Source: Paraniabella ginsengisoli
GTDB lineage: Bacteria > Bacteroidota > Bacteroidia > Chitinophagales > Chitinophagaceae
Assembly: GCF_022513635.1 (NCBI RefSeq)
Contig: NZ_JAKWBL010000001.1
Span: 434,001 to 498,000, forward strand
DNA: 64,000 nucleotides
Direction: 5' to 3'
Positions 20,778-31,134 of this stretch are shown here, one piece after another. Made by a program: the position numbers and the translations under genes. The notes under the pieces are model-generated. The model searched no databases and had not been told where the DNA came from. It was given only the letters and a program-made list of their open reading frames with translations. Position 1 is the stretch's first letter. Every line of letters begins with the position of its first letter.

Positions 20778-21329
20778 TTAGTTTTTATTTCGAAGGCTTT
20801 TATAAATTTTGATTGCAAGCATCAATATAATAACCAGTAAAGCCGTTCCCACCAATCCCCACAACAAGCTAATCCCTTGTTTTACCACTACCAACATCAC
20901 AATACTGATCAAAAATAAAGTAGCTACTTCATTCCACATTCTTAATTGCTGTGAATTTAATGTAAACTTTCCCTTAAGCTGTTGTTTGAAAATACGATGT
21001 GTGAACAAATGATAAGCGTAAAGAAAGAGCACCAATACTAATTTGAGTAATAGCCAAAGTCCTTCTTTTTCAAAAAGAATAGTGACCCAATTCCCTTTTA
21101 ATAAAACTGTTAAACCAAATATTAAAGTAAGAATAGCCGATGGCCAGGTAATACCATACCAAAGCCTTTTCATCATAATGTTAAACTGGCTTTGTAGTGT
21201 ATGTTTTACGCTTTCTTCTTTATCATTCGCTTCTACATTGTAAATCAGCAGGCGCGGCATATAAAACAATCCCGCAAACCAGGTAACGACGAAGATGATA
21301 TGAATGGCTTTAAAGTATAAGTAAGACAT
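20778..21329 (-). CDS. hemJ: Protoporphyrinogen IX oxidase HemJ
   Basis: Oxidises protoporphyrinogen IX to protoporphyrin IX in the inner membrane, the penultimate step of heme synthesis. The 183-residue protein has four to five membrane helices. The HemJ signature is complete at the N-terminus: YFKAIHIIFVVTWFAGLFY with the invariant His10, then MPRLLIYNVEA; a conserved Lys sits in LWLLLKLVLVLFLYAYH. It is encoded near the other heme genes on the opposite strand, which supports the call over a generic CopD-like membrane protein. Confidence 0.9.
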   Translation of the reverse strand: MSYLYFKAIHIIFVVTWFAGLFYMPRLLIYNVEANDKEESVKHTLQSQFNIMMKRLWYGITWPSAILTLIFGLTVLLKGNWVTILFEKEGLWLLLKLVLVLFLYAYHLFTHRIFKQQLKGKFTLNSQQLRMWNEVATLFLISIVMLVVVKQGISLLWGLVGTALLVIILMLAIKIYKSLRNKN

Positions 21330-21348
21330 GAGGTGAATGGGCAGTTAT

Positions 21349-21696
21349 TTAATTTTCTAATACTTCCTGTATCTGATTAGATAGCTCAGGAATTTTATTT
21401 TTAAAAACATCCCACACAATGGTATAGTTTACCCCAATATAATCATGAATCAACCGATCCCGCATTCCTGCCATATTTTTCCACCGAATAGAACTCCATT
21501 TAACTTTAAAATCAGCAGGAATTTTCTTTGTGGCTTCGCCGATAATTTCTAAACTTCTTACAACAGCTCGTTTTAATGTTTCATCGTTTAAAAAATCATC
21601 TTTAGACAAACCCTCCTGAACAGATAACAGATAAGCGCATTCGTCAGAAATATGTTTCAAATATTCAACTGGCTCTTTAAACATACATGACTTCAT
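21349..21696 (-). CDS. HepT-like RNase toxin (DUF86)
   Basis: HEPN-fold RNase toxin of the MntA/HepT type. The 115-residue protein carries the catalytic R-x4-H-x-Y motif as RDRLIHDY within GMRDRLIHDYIGVNY. It overlaps the upstream nucleotidyltransferase gene by 20 bases, the usual layout for this pair. In studied systems the antitoxin MntA adds AMP to the Tyr of this motif and silences the RNase. Confidence 0.88.
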   Translation of the reverse strand: MKSCMFKEPVEYLKHISDECAYLLSVQEGLSKDDFLNDETLKRAVVRSLEIIGEATKKIPADFKVKWSSIRWKNMAGMRDRLIHDYIGVNYTIVWDVFKNKIPELSNQIQEVLEN

Positions 21697-21973
21697 TTAA
21701 GATTTTAGGTCCGATATGTTTACTCAATCCGTTTTTGGTTACAATTTCAACTTTTTCATTTTTGAAAATATTTTCAAATAAATCGTAAGCTGCCATGTAA
21801 TTGTCAAAATTCTCTTCACCTGGTTTAAAGTCAATTAACAAATCAATATCACTGCCTTGAGACTGCTCGTTTCTCAGGTACGACCCAAACAGTCCGATGT
21901 TTTGCACTCCAAATTTCAATAATTCTGCTTTATGCAATTGTAACGCAGCAATTATGTTTTCTTTGTTTGTCAT
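21677..21973 (-). CDS. MntA-like nucleotidyltransferase antitoxin
   Basis: Minimal nucleotidyltransferase of 98 residues with the GSX10DXD active site written out as IGLFGSYLRNEQSQGSDIDL, continuing LLIDF. It pairs with the overlapping HepT-like gene. Expected role is AMP transfer to the toxin Tyr, neutralising it. The start ATG at 21973 follows a short spacer from the OsmC gene. Confidence 0.88.
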   Translation of the reverse strand: MTNKENIIAALQLHKAELLKFGVQNIGLFGSYLRNEQSQGSDIDLLIDFKPGEENFDNYMAAYDLFENIFKNEKVEIVTKNGLSKHIGPKILNEVMYV

Positions 21974-22003
21974 ATTAAGAATTGTAAGACGAAAGAAAAT
22001 ACA

Positions 22004-22470
22004 TTATTCACCAATTATAATTTCCGCCTGATGCTCCACTACAAAGTTCAGGGAATTGGCGATAAAACAAAATTTATTAGCTTCTTTATGTAGCTCCTCT
22101 GCTTTAGGAAGCATTGCTTCTTCTGTTATAGTTACAATAGGCTTTAATGTAACAGAAATAAAGCGTCCGCTACCATTGCTGCTTTCTTCCATTATGCCTG
22201 AAGCTTCATCTTTATAATTTGTTACTACAACACCATTAACAGCACAAAAATGTAAATACCAAAGCATGTGGCAACTGGCTATCGATGCCAAAAAAGTTCT
22301 TCAGGATTATGCTTGGTTGCATTTCCTCTAAAATTGCTATCGGAACTCGCTTCAATAGTGGCCTTGCTTGCAATATCAATAGTGTGGTCTCGTGTATATG
22401 AGTTATAACTTTGAGTGCCAGATTCACTTTGCCAGTTAATCGTAAGTTGATAATGATGTTCCTTGCACAT
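22004..22470 (-). CDS. OsmC family protein (interrupted frame)
   Basis: Second OsmC-superfamily protein in the window, about 155 residues. It begins MCKEHHYQLTINWQ, and the core motif HNPEELFLASIASCHMLWYL contains the first redox Cys; the second Cys position falls in KEANKFCFIANS. One base is missing in the A run 22290-22295 (minus-strand T6 for T7) between EELF and LASIASC. The sequence is closer to the YhfA/OsmC branch than to the protein at 1306. Likely a hydroperoxide reductase. Confidence 0.83.
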
Positions 22471-22487
22471 TATTAAAGTAGTTAAAA

Positions 22488-22507
22488 AAAGCCGCAGTCG
22501 CGGCTTT
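22488..22507. terminator. Hairpin terminator between OsmC and DUF2442 genes
   Basis: Perfect 8-base stem AAAGCCGC / GCGGCTTT with loop AGTC, preceded by an A run on the plus strand, which is a T run for the minus-strand DUF2442 transcript. Confidence 0.85.
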
Positions 22508-22524
22508 CAAGTGATGTCAGGTCT

Positions 22525-22761
22525 TTAATCTAAAAGATGTTCAATCAAAATATCTTCATCAATATCGGGCCAGTGAATTCCTTCCCCATTACCTATGAAT
22601 CGCCAATTATTTAACTGTTCGGTAGTCGCATTTCTTAAGGATGGAAACCATTCAAGAGGTACAGATAATTCGCGCCCATCTTCCAATAAAACAGTCATTT
22701 TATCCGCATCGAACAAAACATTTGTTGCGTTGTGCGATTTAGTTATTGTTAAAATATTCAT
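22525..22761 (-). CDS. DUF2442 protein
   Basis: Small protein of 78 residues. The DUF2442 signature is visible: VLFDADKMTVLLEDGRELSV, then PLEWFPSLRNATTEQLNNWR and the end block GEGIHWPDIDEDI. It overlaps the upstream DUF4160 gene by 23 bases. The DUF4160-DUF2442 pair is common in bacteria and its two-gene, overlapping layout resembles a toxin-antitoxin module, but no activity is assigned from sequence alone. Confidence 0.85.
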   Translation of the reverse strand: MNILTITKSHNATNVLFDADKMTVLLEDGRELSVPLEWFPSLRNATTEQLNNWRFIGNGEGIHWPDIDEDILIEHLLD

Positions 22762-22975
22762 TCCATTTTTGTTTGAAAAGTTCTGAATGCTGCGCTACTA
22801 ATTTACGAATTTCCGACAGTTCTCTTGCATTGAATCTTTTTGAGAGAATTAGTTCGATTGGCACCAAATTAAACTTAGCCGTTTTATTCTCTCGTTCTAT
22901 GTGAATATGCAGTGGCGGATGGTCATTTGTATAAAAGAAAAAGCGATATCCGTTTTTGTGTAAAATCGTAGGCAT
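22739..22975 (-). CDS. DUF4160 protein
   Basis: Small 78-residue protein with the DUF4160 signature: MPTILHKNGYRFFFYTNDH followed by PPLHIHIERENKTAKFNL, in which the HIH pair is conserved. It ends in a charged helix. First gene of the DUF4160-DUF2442 pair, directly downstream of hemH (3-base gap) and so possibly co-transcribed with it. Confidence 0.85.
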   Translation of the reverse strand: MPTILHKNGYRFFFYTNDHPPLHIHIERENKTAKFNLVPIELILSKRFNARELSEIRKLVAQHSELFKQKWNEYFNNN

Positions 22976-22978
22976 GAC

Positions 22979-24035
22979 TCATAATTTGGGCATTGAAATT
23001 TTTTCAAAAGGAGCTTCCTCTGCTTCCCCAATCAATTGCATTAATGCGTTCACCCAAACTTCCTGTGTATTCATACAAGGTATATATTCATATTTTATAC
23101 CACCATTCGCCATAAAATCTTCCTTTCCTCTTTCTTCAATCTCTTCCAATGTTTCGAGACAATCACTTACAAAAGATGGACAAACTACTTTAATTGTTTT
23201 TACGCCTTCCTTGGGTAAATTAGGCAAACGTTCCTGTGTGCTCGGTAATAACCAGGGATCACGCCCAAGACGGCTTTGATAAGCCTGAGCCCATTGATTC
23301 TTTTTTAATCCTAATTTTTTTGTAACCAATTCACTTGTTATGGTAACCTGATGTCGATAACAGGTAGGATGCGATGCACTCGATTTAAAGCAACAGTTAT
23401 CCACTTGCATACAATGGCTTTTGGTAGGATCTGTTTTTAGTACATGCCTTTCCGGTATACCATGATAACTAAATAATAACTGATCAAATTCGTCTTGTAA
23501 ATAAGGCTTCATGCTTTCGGCCAATGCATTAATATACGCAGGGTGTTTATAAAAAGGAGGAACTGTTTTTAATATAAATTTATAATTATGTTGTTTGTGA
23601 ATTTCTTTCATGTGTGCTACTAGCAGTTTCCCAACTACTCATAGCGTAATGCGGATAAAGCGGCACTAAAATCACTTCTTCCAGATCCGGAATTTTTGCC
23701 AGCAAATTATCGAAAGCTGTTTTGGGGCGCGGTTTACGATAGCGCATCGAAACTTCTATCGGTATATCTGTTTTTTGTTGTAACGCTTTTTGAAGTCTTT
23801 CTGTAAGTACCACCAGCGGCGATCCTTCTTCCCACCAAATAGTTTTATAAGCTTCTGCAGATTTTGCAGCTCTGAAAGGTGTGATGATTCCTTTTACTAA
23901 TAACAAACGTAGCCAATAAGGCTTGTCAATCACTCTTTCATCCATTAAAAATTCATCCAAATATTCTTTTACATCCGATCGGCTGGTCGAATCAGGCGAT
24001 CCCAAATTCATCAGTATAATTCCTTTTTTATTCAT
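22979..24035 (-). CDS. hemH: Ferrochelatase HemH (interrupted frame)
   Basis: Inserts Fe2+ into protoporphyrin IX, the last step of heme synthesis. Visible motifs: MNKKGIILMNLGSPDSTS at the start (ATG at 24035), WEEGSPLVVLTERLQKAL, VILVPLYPHYAMSSWETA, the catalytic His in LLFSYHGIPERHVLKTDP, and WAQAYQSRLGRDPWLLP. A frame break lies near 23618-23622, where ETA should run into VAHMKEIHKQHNYKF; here one extra base (or two missing) fits, unlike most breaks in the window. Joined length is about 350 residues, usual for the family. Confidence 0.92.
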
Positions 24036-24451
24036 CAACGATAGTTATAATTATGTTACCAGCTTTTGTGCTACTATCATCTTCCTTGCCACGCTCGGTT
24101 TATCGTTCCGATTATAACTCATCAGATTCGCAGCGTTTATTCCAAGCCGATTAAAAGTTCAATGATCCGTATTAGGGAACAGGCATTGGGCTTAGCCTTT
24201 GCCAGAGGCAAACTTTGCGTTCTTTGTTTGCGAAGAACATGAAAGTATTCTTTGCGAACTTAGCGTGATAATTTACTAAGCTCCTAAACTACGAATAATC
24301 ATTAAAAAATTTTTGCAAAGGTAGTAAAAGGAAACTCTGGAATAATAAAATTGATCGATGACAAAAAACATTTATCCGGATGTTTTTTTATAGTACATGA
24401 CAAAAAAATGACGTTAGGAAACGGAACCTTCTATACATTTGCACGACTCAC
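24036..24451. other. Divergent spacer between hemH and hemA
   Basis: About 416 bases without a gene. It holds copy B of the dispersed repeat (24066-24137: GTGCTACTATCATC, then GCCACGCTCGGTTTATCG and CATCAGATTCGCAG). Next is a stretch around 24205-24270 built from variants of AACTTTGCGTTCTTTG and TTTGCGAACTTAGCG, another low-complexity spacer repeat. TACATTTG at 24434-24441, 11 bases before hemA, fits the Bacteroidota -7 consensus TAnnTTTG and is the likely hemA promoter element. Confidence 0.6.
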
Positions 24452-25692
24452 ATGTCTGCAGAAGATTTTCATATTTCAAAGCAAGTGCTCGATAGATTTT
24501 GCGTTGCAGGAATCAACTACCATAAAGCTGATACCGCAACCCGTGGTTTGTTTTCAATTAATAACGAACAGTTTGCAAAACTCGCCCTTGCTGCTAAAGC
24601 AGCCGATCTTAAAAGTGTTTTTGTAGTTTCTACATGTAACCGTACAGAAATTTATGGATTTGCCGAATCAGTAATGCAATTGGTCAATCTTTTATTGGAT
24701 CAATGCAGAGCCGACAGAAGCACCTTTTTTGAATATGCGTATTTAAAAATGGAAATCCTGCACTACAACATCTGTTTAATGTAGCGTCTGGTTTAGATTC
24801 GCAAATATTGGGTGACTATGAAATTTTAGGTCAGATAAAAAAAGCAGTTGAGTTAGCCAATGCAAATGGTGTTATCGGGCCTGTAATGGATCGCACGCTG
24901 AATTTTGTTTTCCAGGCATCCAAGCGTGTAAAAACTGAAACAGAATTGAGCAATGGAACAGTTTCTGTTTCCTTTGCTGCGATTGAATTATTACAGGCAA
25001 TTCCTGATCTTGCAGCTAAAAAAATACTGGTAATTGGAGCAGGAAAGTTTGGCGCCAATGTTTGCAAAAATCTGGTAACCTATTTTCCTGGTGTTACGCT
25101 TACCGTGATGAACCGTACAGATGACACAGCTTTGGCTTTGTCCCGTTCAAATGGCATTCATTTTTCTGAATATAAAAATAAAGCTCAGGCAATTGCTGAA
25201 TCTGATGTGGTGATAGTTTGTACCAATGCCAATGAGCCGACAGTGTTACCAGCACATTTTAATGAAACAGATGATAAGTTGATTTTGGATTTATCTGTTC
25301 CGGTTAATGTACATCCGGATGTGAAATTAATGAATGGCAAACTGGTTATAGATGTAGATGAAATTTCTACTACCATTTTAGATAAAACGCTGGCAAGACG
25401 CAGAGCGGAAGTGCCCAAAGCAGAAGCCATTATTGAATATTATACGCAGGAATTCTGGCAATGGCTTAAAGATTATCGTTATGCACTTCACTTAAAAACC
25501 TGGAAAAGTAAATTGCATGAAATTGATAAGTTGCAATTGCACACATGCGAGTTTGCAAAAGATGCTGATCTGAAGCAGCAAACGGTGAAGGCACAAAAAG
25601 CAGTAAAACAACTTGCTGTAAATCTAAAAACAAAAAACGATAAAGGTTGCCAGTTCATCAATTTGATTAATGATTACCTGCGAATGTCCTGA
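24452..25692 (+). CDS. hemA: Glutamyl-tRNA reductase HemA (interrupted frame)
   Basis: Reduces glutamyl-tRNA to glutamate-1-semialdehyde with NADPH, the first committed step of the C5 heme pathway. The N-terminal domain shows FCVAGINYHKADTATRGLF and the active-site Cys in VVSTCNRTEIYGF. After the break come LGDYEILGQIKKAVELA, the NADPH-binding domain (KKILVIGAGKFGANVCKNL) and the dimerisation helices. One A is missing in the run 24745-24749: restoring it gives AYLKNGNPALQHLFNVASGL. Joined length is about 413 residues. It heads the plus-strand hem operon; hemC overlaps its stop codon. Confidence 0.93.
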
Positions 25693-26644
25693 TGCAAAAT
25701 AATCCCATCCGAATAGGTACAAGAGAAAGCCAGCTTGCGGTATGGCAGGCTGATCTTGTTAAAAAGTTATTGGAAGAAAAAGGCCAAAAGGCTGAACTGG
25801 TTTTTATAAAAAGCGAAGGCGATATTGACCTTGTAACACCGCTCTACGCAATGGGTGTGCAAGGCGTTTTCACCCGAAGCCTTGACGCGGCATTGTTAAA
25901 CAATAAAATTGATATTGCTGTTCATAGCATGAAGGATGTTCCTGTTCAATTGCCCCAAGGCATTGCACAGGCCGCCGTCTTACAGCGGGCAAGCTATAAA
26001 GATATTTTAGTGATGAATGGTGAAAAGTCAATCGAACCTCAATTATCGAACCCATTCACTATTCATCATTCACCATTCACTATTGGCACCAGCAGCATCC
26101 GCCGCAAGGCGCAATGGTTGAATCGTTATCCAAATACTGTAATAGAAAATTTAAGAGGGAATGTAAATACCCGCTTACAAAAAGTAGCTGAAAGTAATTG
26201 GCATGGGGCCATCTTTGCAGCCGCAGGTTTGGAGCGTATTGGTGTGCGTCCTGAAAATAGTTTTGATCTGGACTGGATGTTGCCGGCTCCAGCGCAAGGA
26301 GCTATTATGGTAGTGGGTCGGGAAACTGATGTTGAAGTGATGAAAGCATGTGCGCCGCTTAACGATGTTGACACCGCAATTTCGGTTAAAGTGGAAAGAG
26401 ATTTTTGAGCGCTTTAATGGGCGGTTGTTCTACACCAATTAGCGCATTGGCGCAGGTAAATGGCGATGAAATTTTGTTTGAAGGAAATGTTGTTTCCCCA
26501 GATGGAAAAGAAAAGTTAGAAATTAAAAGAAGCTTTACTTTAAATGAAGTTGACGATGCGGGAGGCATAGTGGCTAAAGAGCTGATTGGCTTGGGAGCGG
26601 ATAAGATATTAAATAAACTTAGTAATTTTAAAGAAAAAGAATAA
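25692..26644 (+). CDS. hemC: Porphobilinogen deaminase HemC (interrupted frame)
   Basis: Polymerises four porphobilinogen molecules into hydroxymethylbilane. It starts IRIGTRESQLAVWQADLVK; domain 2 shows GTSSIRRKAQWLNRYPNT and NLRGNVNTRLQKV, and the dipyrromethane cofactor Cys is in LMGGCSTPISALAQV. One T is missing in the run 26402-26406 between VERDF and LSALMGG. Just before GTSSIRR there is an unusual insert-like stretch (SNPFTIHHSPFTI) encoded by a CATTCACTATT-type repeat. The start overlaps the hemA stop as TGATG. Confidence 0.93.
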
Positions 26645-26886
26645 TGCTTTCAACTGTAAAACAAGAATTACTAAATAAGATTTCCGAAACGGAAGATGAG
26701 GATCTGTTGAAAACACTCAACGAAGATTTTGACTATTTAAAAAAGGCAACAACGGTAAGTAGCTTTTTTGAATTATCAGAAAATGATAATCAGGAATTGA
26801 TGGATATGTTGAACGAGCCTTTTGGAAAAGATACTGAATCTTACGATAGTTTTAAAGCAGCAATTGATAAATGGCGCACCAGATAA
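26644..26886 (+). CDS. Probable antitoxin of a ParE-type module
   Basis: Small acidic protein of 80 residues, predicted mostly helical (SETEDEDLLKTLNEDFDYLK, NQELMDMLNEPFGKDTESYD) with a C-terminal helix AAIDKWRTR. No DNA-binding motif is obvious. Its start overlaps the hemC stop (TAATG) and its end overlaps the following RelE/ParE-type gene by 16 bases, the layout expected of an antitoxin. The call rests on the partner and the position. Confidence 0.65.
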   Translation: MLSTVKQELLNKISETEDEDLLKTLNEDFDYLKKATTVSSFFELSENDNQELMDMLNEPFGKDTESYDSFKAAIDKWRTR

Positions 26887-27173
26887 TTGTTAAGAAACGT
26901 TTTACAAATAAAGTGGTAAAACTGTTAATTTATTTGGAAAGTGAATGGGGCAAAAACGTTGCTGAAGCGCTTATCGTTCGTTTAAACAAAAGAATCGAAC
27001 AGCTTGCCCAACAGCCTTACACGGGAGCCAACTCAGGTATAAAAAATTGCAGGTCGGTTTTAATAACTAAACACAATCGTTTGTATTATCGGATAAGTGA
27101 CAATACTATTGAAATACTAAATATTTATAGTACGCGTATAAATCCTGTCAAAAATCCATTTTATAAAAAATAG
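26871..27173 (+). CDS. RelE/ParE-family toxin
   Basis: 100-residue protein of the RelE/ParE fold: IIVKKRFTNKVVKLLIYLES at the start, the central helix VAEALIVRLNKRIEQLAQQP followed by YTGANSG, and the C-terminal strands SVLITKHNRLYYRISDN and IEILNIYSTRINP. The RLYYRI strand and the Pro-Tyr-Thr-Gly turn are typical of ParE-like plasmid-stabilisation toxins. It lies between hemC and hemD in the same orientation, an unusual position. Confidence 0.85.
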   Translation: MAHQIIVKKRFTNKVVKLLIYLESEWGKNVAEALIVRLNKRIEQLAQQPYTGANSGIKNCRSVLITKHNRLYYRISDNTIEILNIYSTRINPVKNPFYKK

Positions 27174-27185
27174 AGGAAGAAAATT

Positions 27186-27859
27186 GTGAATGTGTTAAGT
27201 ACAAAAATATTGGATGATGCGATTGTGAAAAAAGCGGCCGAACATTCTATTAATATTTCCTGTTTACCATTTATTGAATCCCGACAAATTAATAAAGAGG
27301 AGTTAGCGGCAACAATAAATATGCTCGCGGAAAAGCAAATCAACGCAATTTTTACCAGCTCCAAATCAGTAGCGGCGGTGGCTTCTGTATTGCCGCAACA
27401 ACCACGGTGGACTATTTACTGCTTGTTTGGTGCTACCAAACAAAACGTACAAAAATATTTTCCCGAAGCTATTATTCATGCAAATGCAAAAGACAGTGCG
27501 GCATTAGCGGAACAAATTATAAAAGACGGATTAAGAGAAATTCATTTTTTTGTGGCGATAAAAGAATGGATACAATTCCTGAAAAGCTGGCTGACACGCA
27601 GATTCTGTTGCATCAGTATACGGTGTACACAACTGAGGCAACGCCGCATAAAATAACGCCGCAATATGATGGTATATTATTTTTTAGTCCAAGTGCCGTA
27701 GAAAGTTTTTTTAGTTTGAATACAATTGATGAAGCAACAAAATGTTTTGCGGTAGGAAACACAACTGCAAAATCGTTAAAGCCTTATACGAATAATATTA
27801 TTGTGGCTGATGCAGCCAGCGGAGATGCGATGTTAAGTAAAGTGATGGAAACGGGCTGA
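27186..27859 (+). CDS. hemD: Uroporphyrinogen-III synthase HemD (interrupted frame)
   Basis: Closes hydroxymethylbilane into uroporphyrinogen III. HemD diverges strongly, so the call rests on fold-level features and on position: ISCLPFIESRQINKEEL, AIFTSSKSVAAVASVLPQ in the first domain, then CGDKRMDTIPEKLA, YDGILFFSPSAVESFFSLN and KCFAVGNTTAKSLK in the second. One T is missing in the run near 27545-27551, after which FFCGDKRMDTIP continues. The start is GTG at 27186; no ATG is better placed. Joined length is about 224 residues. Confidence 0.85.
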
Positions 27860-27900
27860 AGTAAGAAATGGGATTAATACTTAAAATATAAACGACTCTA

Positions 27901-27935
27901 CTCCCCTCTCTTTTAGGAGAGGGTTGGGGGTGAGG
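27901..27935. repeat. Palindromic mini-element, intergenic copy (family 2)
   Basis: CTCCCCTCTCTTTTAGGAG, continuing as a G-rich arm to 27935: an imperfect palindrome with C-rich left and G-rich right arms. The same design occurs twice within hemF (29252-29284, 29653-29685) and once near 49560-49583. Confidence 0.75.
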
Positions 27936-27943
27936 TCAACAAA

Positions 27944-28977
27944 ATGAACAGAGATACTACAATAAAAAACGATTTAATTATCCGCACCTTATTGGGCGAG
28001 CCAACTGAACGTACACCTGTATGGATGATGCGCCAGGCGGGTAGATATTTGCCAGAATACATAAAGCTGCGCGAAAAATATTCTTTTTTGAAAGATGTCA
28101 AAAGCCTGAACTGGCCTGCGAAATAACACTACAGCCGGTTGACATTGTGGGCGTAGATGCTGCTATTCTTTTTTCTGATATTTTGGTGGTGCCGCAGGCA
28201 ATGGGAATGGAAGTTCAGTTAATTGAAAAGCTGGGGCCATTATTGCCAGAGCCCATCAAAACAAAAGAAGATTTAACTCGTATTAATGTACCCGATGTGC
28301 AGGATAATTTGCACTATGTATTTGATGCAATTAAATTAATAAAACAAGAGTTGAACGGCCGTGTACCATTAATAGGATTTGCAGGTGCGCCATGGACATT
28401 GCTTTGTTACATGGTGCAAGGCAAAGGCAGCAAAACCTTTGACGAAGCAAAAGGTTTTTGTTATCAAAACCCGGAGCTGGCGCATGTTTTATTACAAATG
28501 ATTACAGATACAACCATTGCTTATTTAAAAGGGCAAATAGCTGCAGGTGCAGATATGGTGCAGGTTTTTGATAGTTGGGGCGGGTTATTAAGTAAGAAAG
28601 ATTTTGAAACATTTTCTTTAAAATACATTCGTCAAATTGTAGCGGCAATTAAAGATGAAGCGCCAACAATTGTTTTTGCAAAAGGGGCGTGGAGTTCTTT
28701 AAATGAAATGGCCGCAACGGGTGCGCATGGTTTAGGAATTGATTGGGCTATTGAACCACAAATGGCAAGACGGTTTGCAGGCGACAATATTACGTTGCAG
28801 GGAAACTTTGATCCGGCGAAATTGTTATCTCCTATTCCTGTTATTCAAAAAGAAGTAAAAGAAATGTTAGCTGCCTTTGGGCCGGGCAAACATATAGCCA
28901 ACTTAGGACATGGCATTCTTCCTAATGTTTCGGTGGATCATGCCAAGGCTTTTGTAGAAGCGGTAAAGGGTAATTAG
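27944..28977 (+). CDS. hemE: Uroporphyrinogen decarboxylase HemE (interrupted frame)
   Basis: Removes four carboxyl groups from uroporphyrinogen III to give coproporphyrinogen III. The signature [20 protein letters not shown] lies near residues 26-45 and contains the catalytic Arg. Then come [47 protein letters not shown] and [20 protein letters not shown]. One T is missing in the run 28084-28089, restoring [19 protein letters not shown]. Joined length is about 345 residues, normal for HemE. Confidence 0.94.
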
Positions 28978-28994
28978 TGTCTCATAATTAATAG

Positions 28995-30053
<1,059 letters not shown>

Positions 30054-30096
30054 ATATTTTTTAAAACCATCGTTTTGCATTTAAAGTGTAAAAATC

Positions 30097-31080
30097 ATGT
30101 ATTTACAAAGAAGAAACAGAATTACCCGAAAATCAGCAGCAGCAAGAGCTTTAGTCGCTGAAACGATATTAACGCCCAATGATTTTATCGTTCCTTTATT
30201 TATTGATGAAGGAAAAAATAATAAAACTGAAATCGCTTCTATGCCCGGCTATTTTAGAAATAGTTTGGATATTACGGTGATGGAGGTAAAGGAGCTTTGG
30301 AGTATGGGTTTGAAAAGTATTTTGCTTTTCGTAAAAGCGGCTGACAATGTAAAAGACAACACTGGCAAAGAATCCTGGAATCCTGATGGTTTAATGCAAC
30401 GCGCGGTGAAAGAAATTAAAAATGCTGTTCCCGAAATGCTGGTAATGACCGATGTGGCTTTAGATCCTTATTCTATTTATGGACATGATGGTATTGTGGA
30501 TGTTGAAAAAGGAACGATACTGAACGACGAAACCGTTGAAGCATTGACGCTAATGAGTCTTTCACATGCCGAAGCCGGAGTAGATTTTATTGCTCCAAGC
30601 GATATGATGGACGGGCGCATTGGCGCATTTAGAAAGGCTTTGGAAGAAAATGGATATACCGACACAGGCATTATGAGTTACAGCGCCAAATATGCCAGTT
30701 GCTTTTATGGCCCTTTCAGAGATGCGTTAGATAGTGCGCCAGGCTTTGGTGATAAGAAAACGTATCAGATGAATTATGCCAATCGAATAGAAGCGATTAA
30801 CGAAACCTTGCAGGATGTAGAACAGGGTGCTGATATAGTGATGGTGAAACCTGCAATGGCTTATCTGGATATTATTCGTGAAGTGAAAAATGCAGTAACC
30901 GTGCCTGTTTCAGCGTATCATGTTAGTGGTGAATATGCAATGATAAAAGCTGCCGCTGAAAAAGGTTGGTTAGATGAAGACAAAGCGATTATTGAAAGCC
31001 TTACTTCTATTAAACGTGCAGGTGCCGATTTGATTGCAACCTATTTTGCCAAGCAAGCAGTTGACATGTTGATAAGTTGA
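30097..31080 (+). CDS. hemB: Porphobilinogen synthase (delta-aminolevulinate dehydratase) HemB
   Basis: Condenses two 5-aminolevulinate molecules to porphobilinogen. 327 residues, intact frame. The two Schiff-base lysines are in IMSYSAKYASCFYGPFRDAL and ADIVMVKPAMAYLDII. The metal-site region reads DVALDPYSIYGHDGI: the cysteines of the zinc-type enzyme are replaced by Ala, Asp and Asp, placing it in the Mg-responsive, zinc-independent class. Lies between hemF and a small membrane protein gene. Confidence 0.96.
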   Translation: MYLQRRNRITRKSAAARALVAETILTPNDFIVPLFIDEGKNNKTEIASMPGYFRNSLDITVMEVKELWSMGLKSILLFVKAADNVKDNTGKESWNPDGLMQRAVKEIKNAVPEMLVMTDVALDPYSIYGHDGIVDVEKGTILNDETVEALTLMSLSHAEAGVDFIAPSDMMDGRIGAFRKALEENGYTDTGIMSYSAKYASCFYGPFRDALDSAPGFGDKKTYQMNYANRIEAINETLQDVEQGADIVMVKPAMAYLDIIREVKNAVTVPVSAYHVSGEYAMIKAAAEKGWLDEDKAIIESLTSIKRAGADLIATYFAKQAVDMLIS

Positions 31081-31134
31081 AATGTTTACAAGGACTTCAA
31101 ATCAGAAATCAAAAATCTCAAATCAGAAATTGTT

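Noticed and set aside
24036-24451. A hidden RNA gene or riboswitch before hemA
   Set aside because: The spacer is accounted for by interspersed repeats and a promoter element; no aptamer-like structure could be recognised by eye.
24351-24626. Plus-strand frame overlapping the hemA start
   Set aside because: It runs out of frame through conserved HemA sequence and has no family features.
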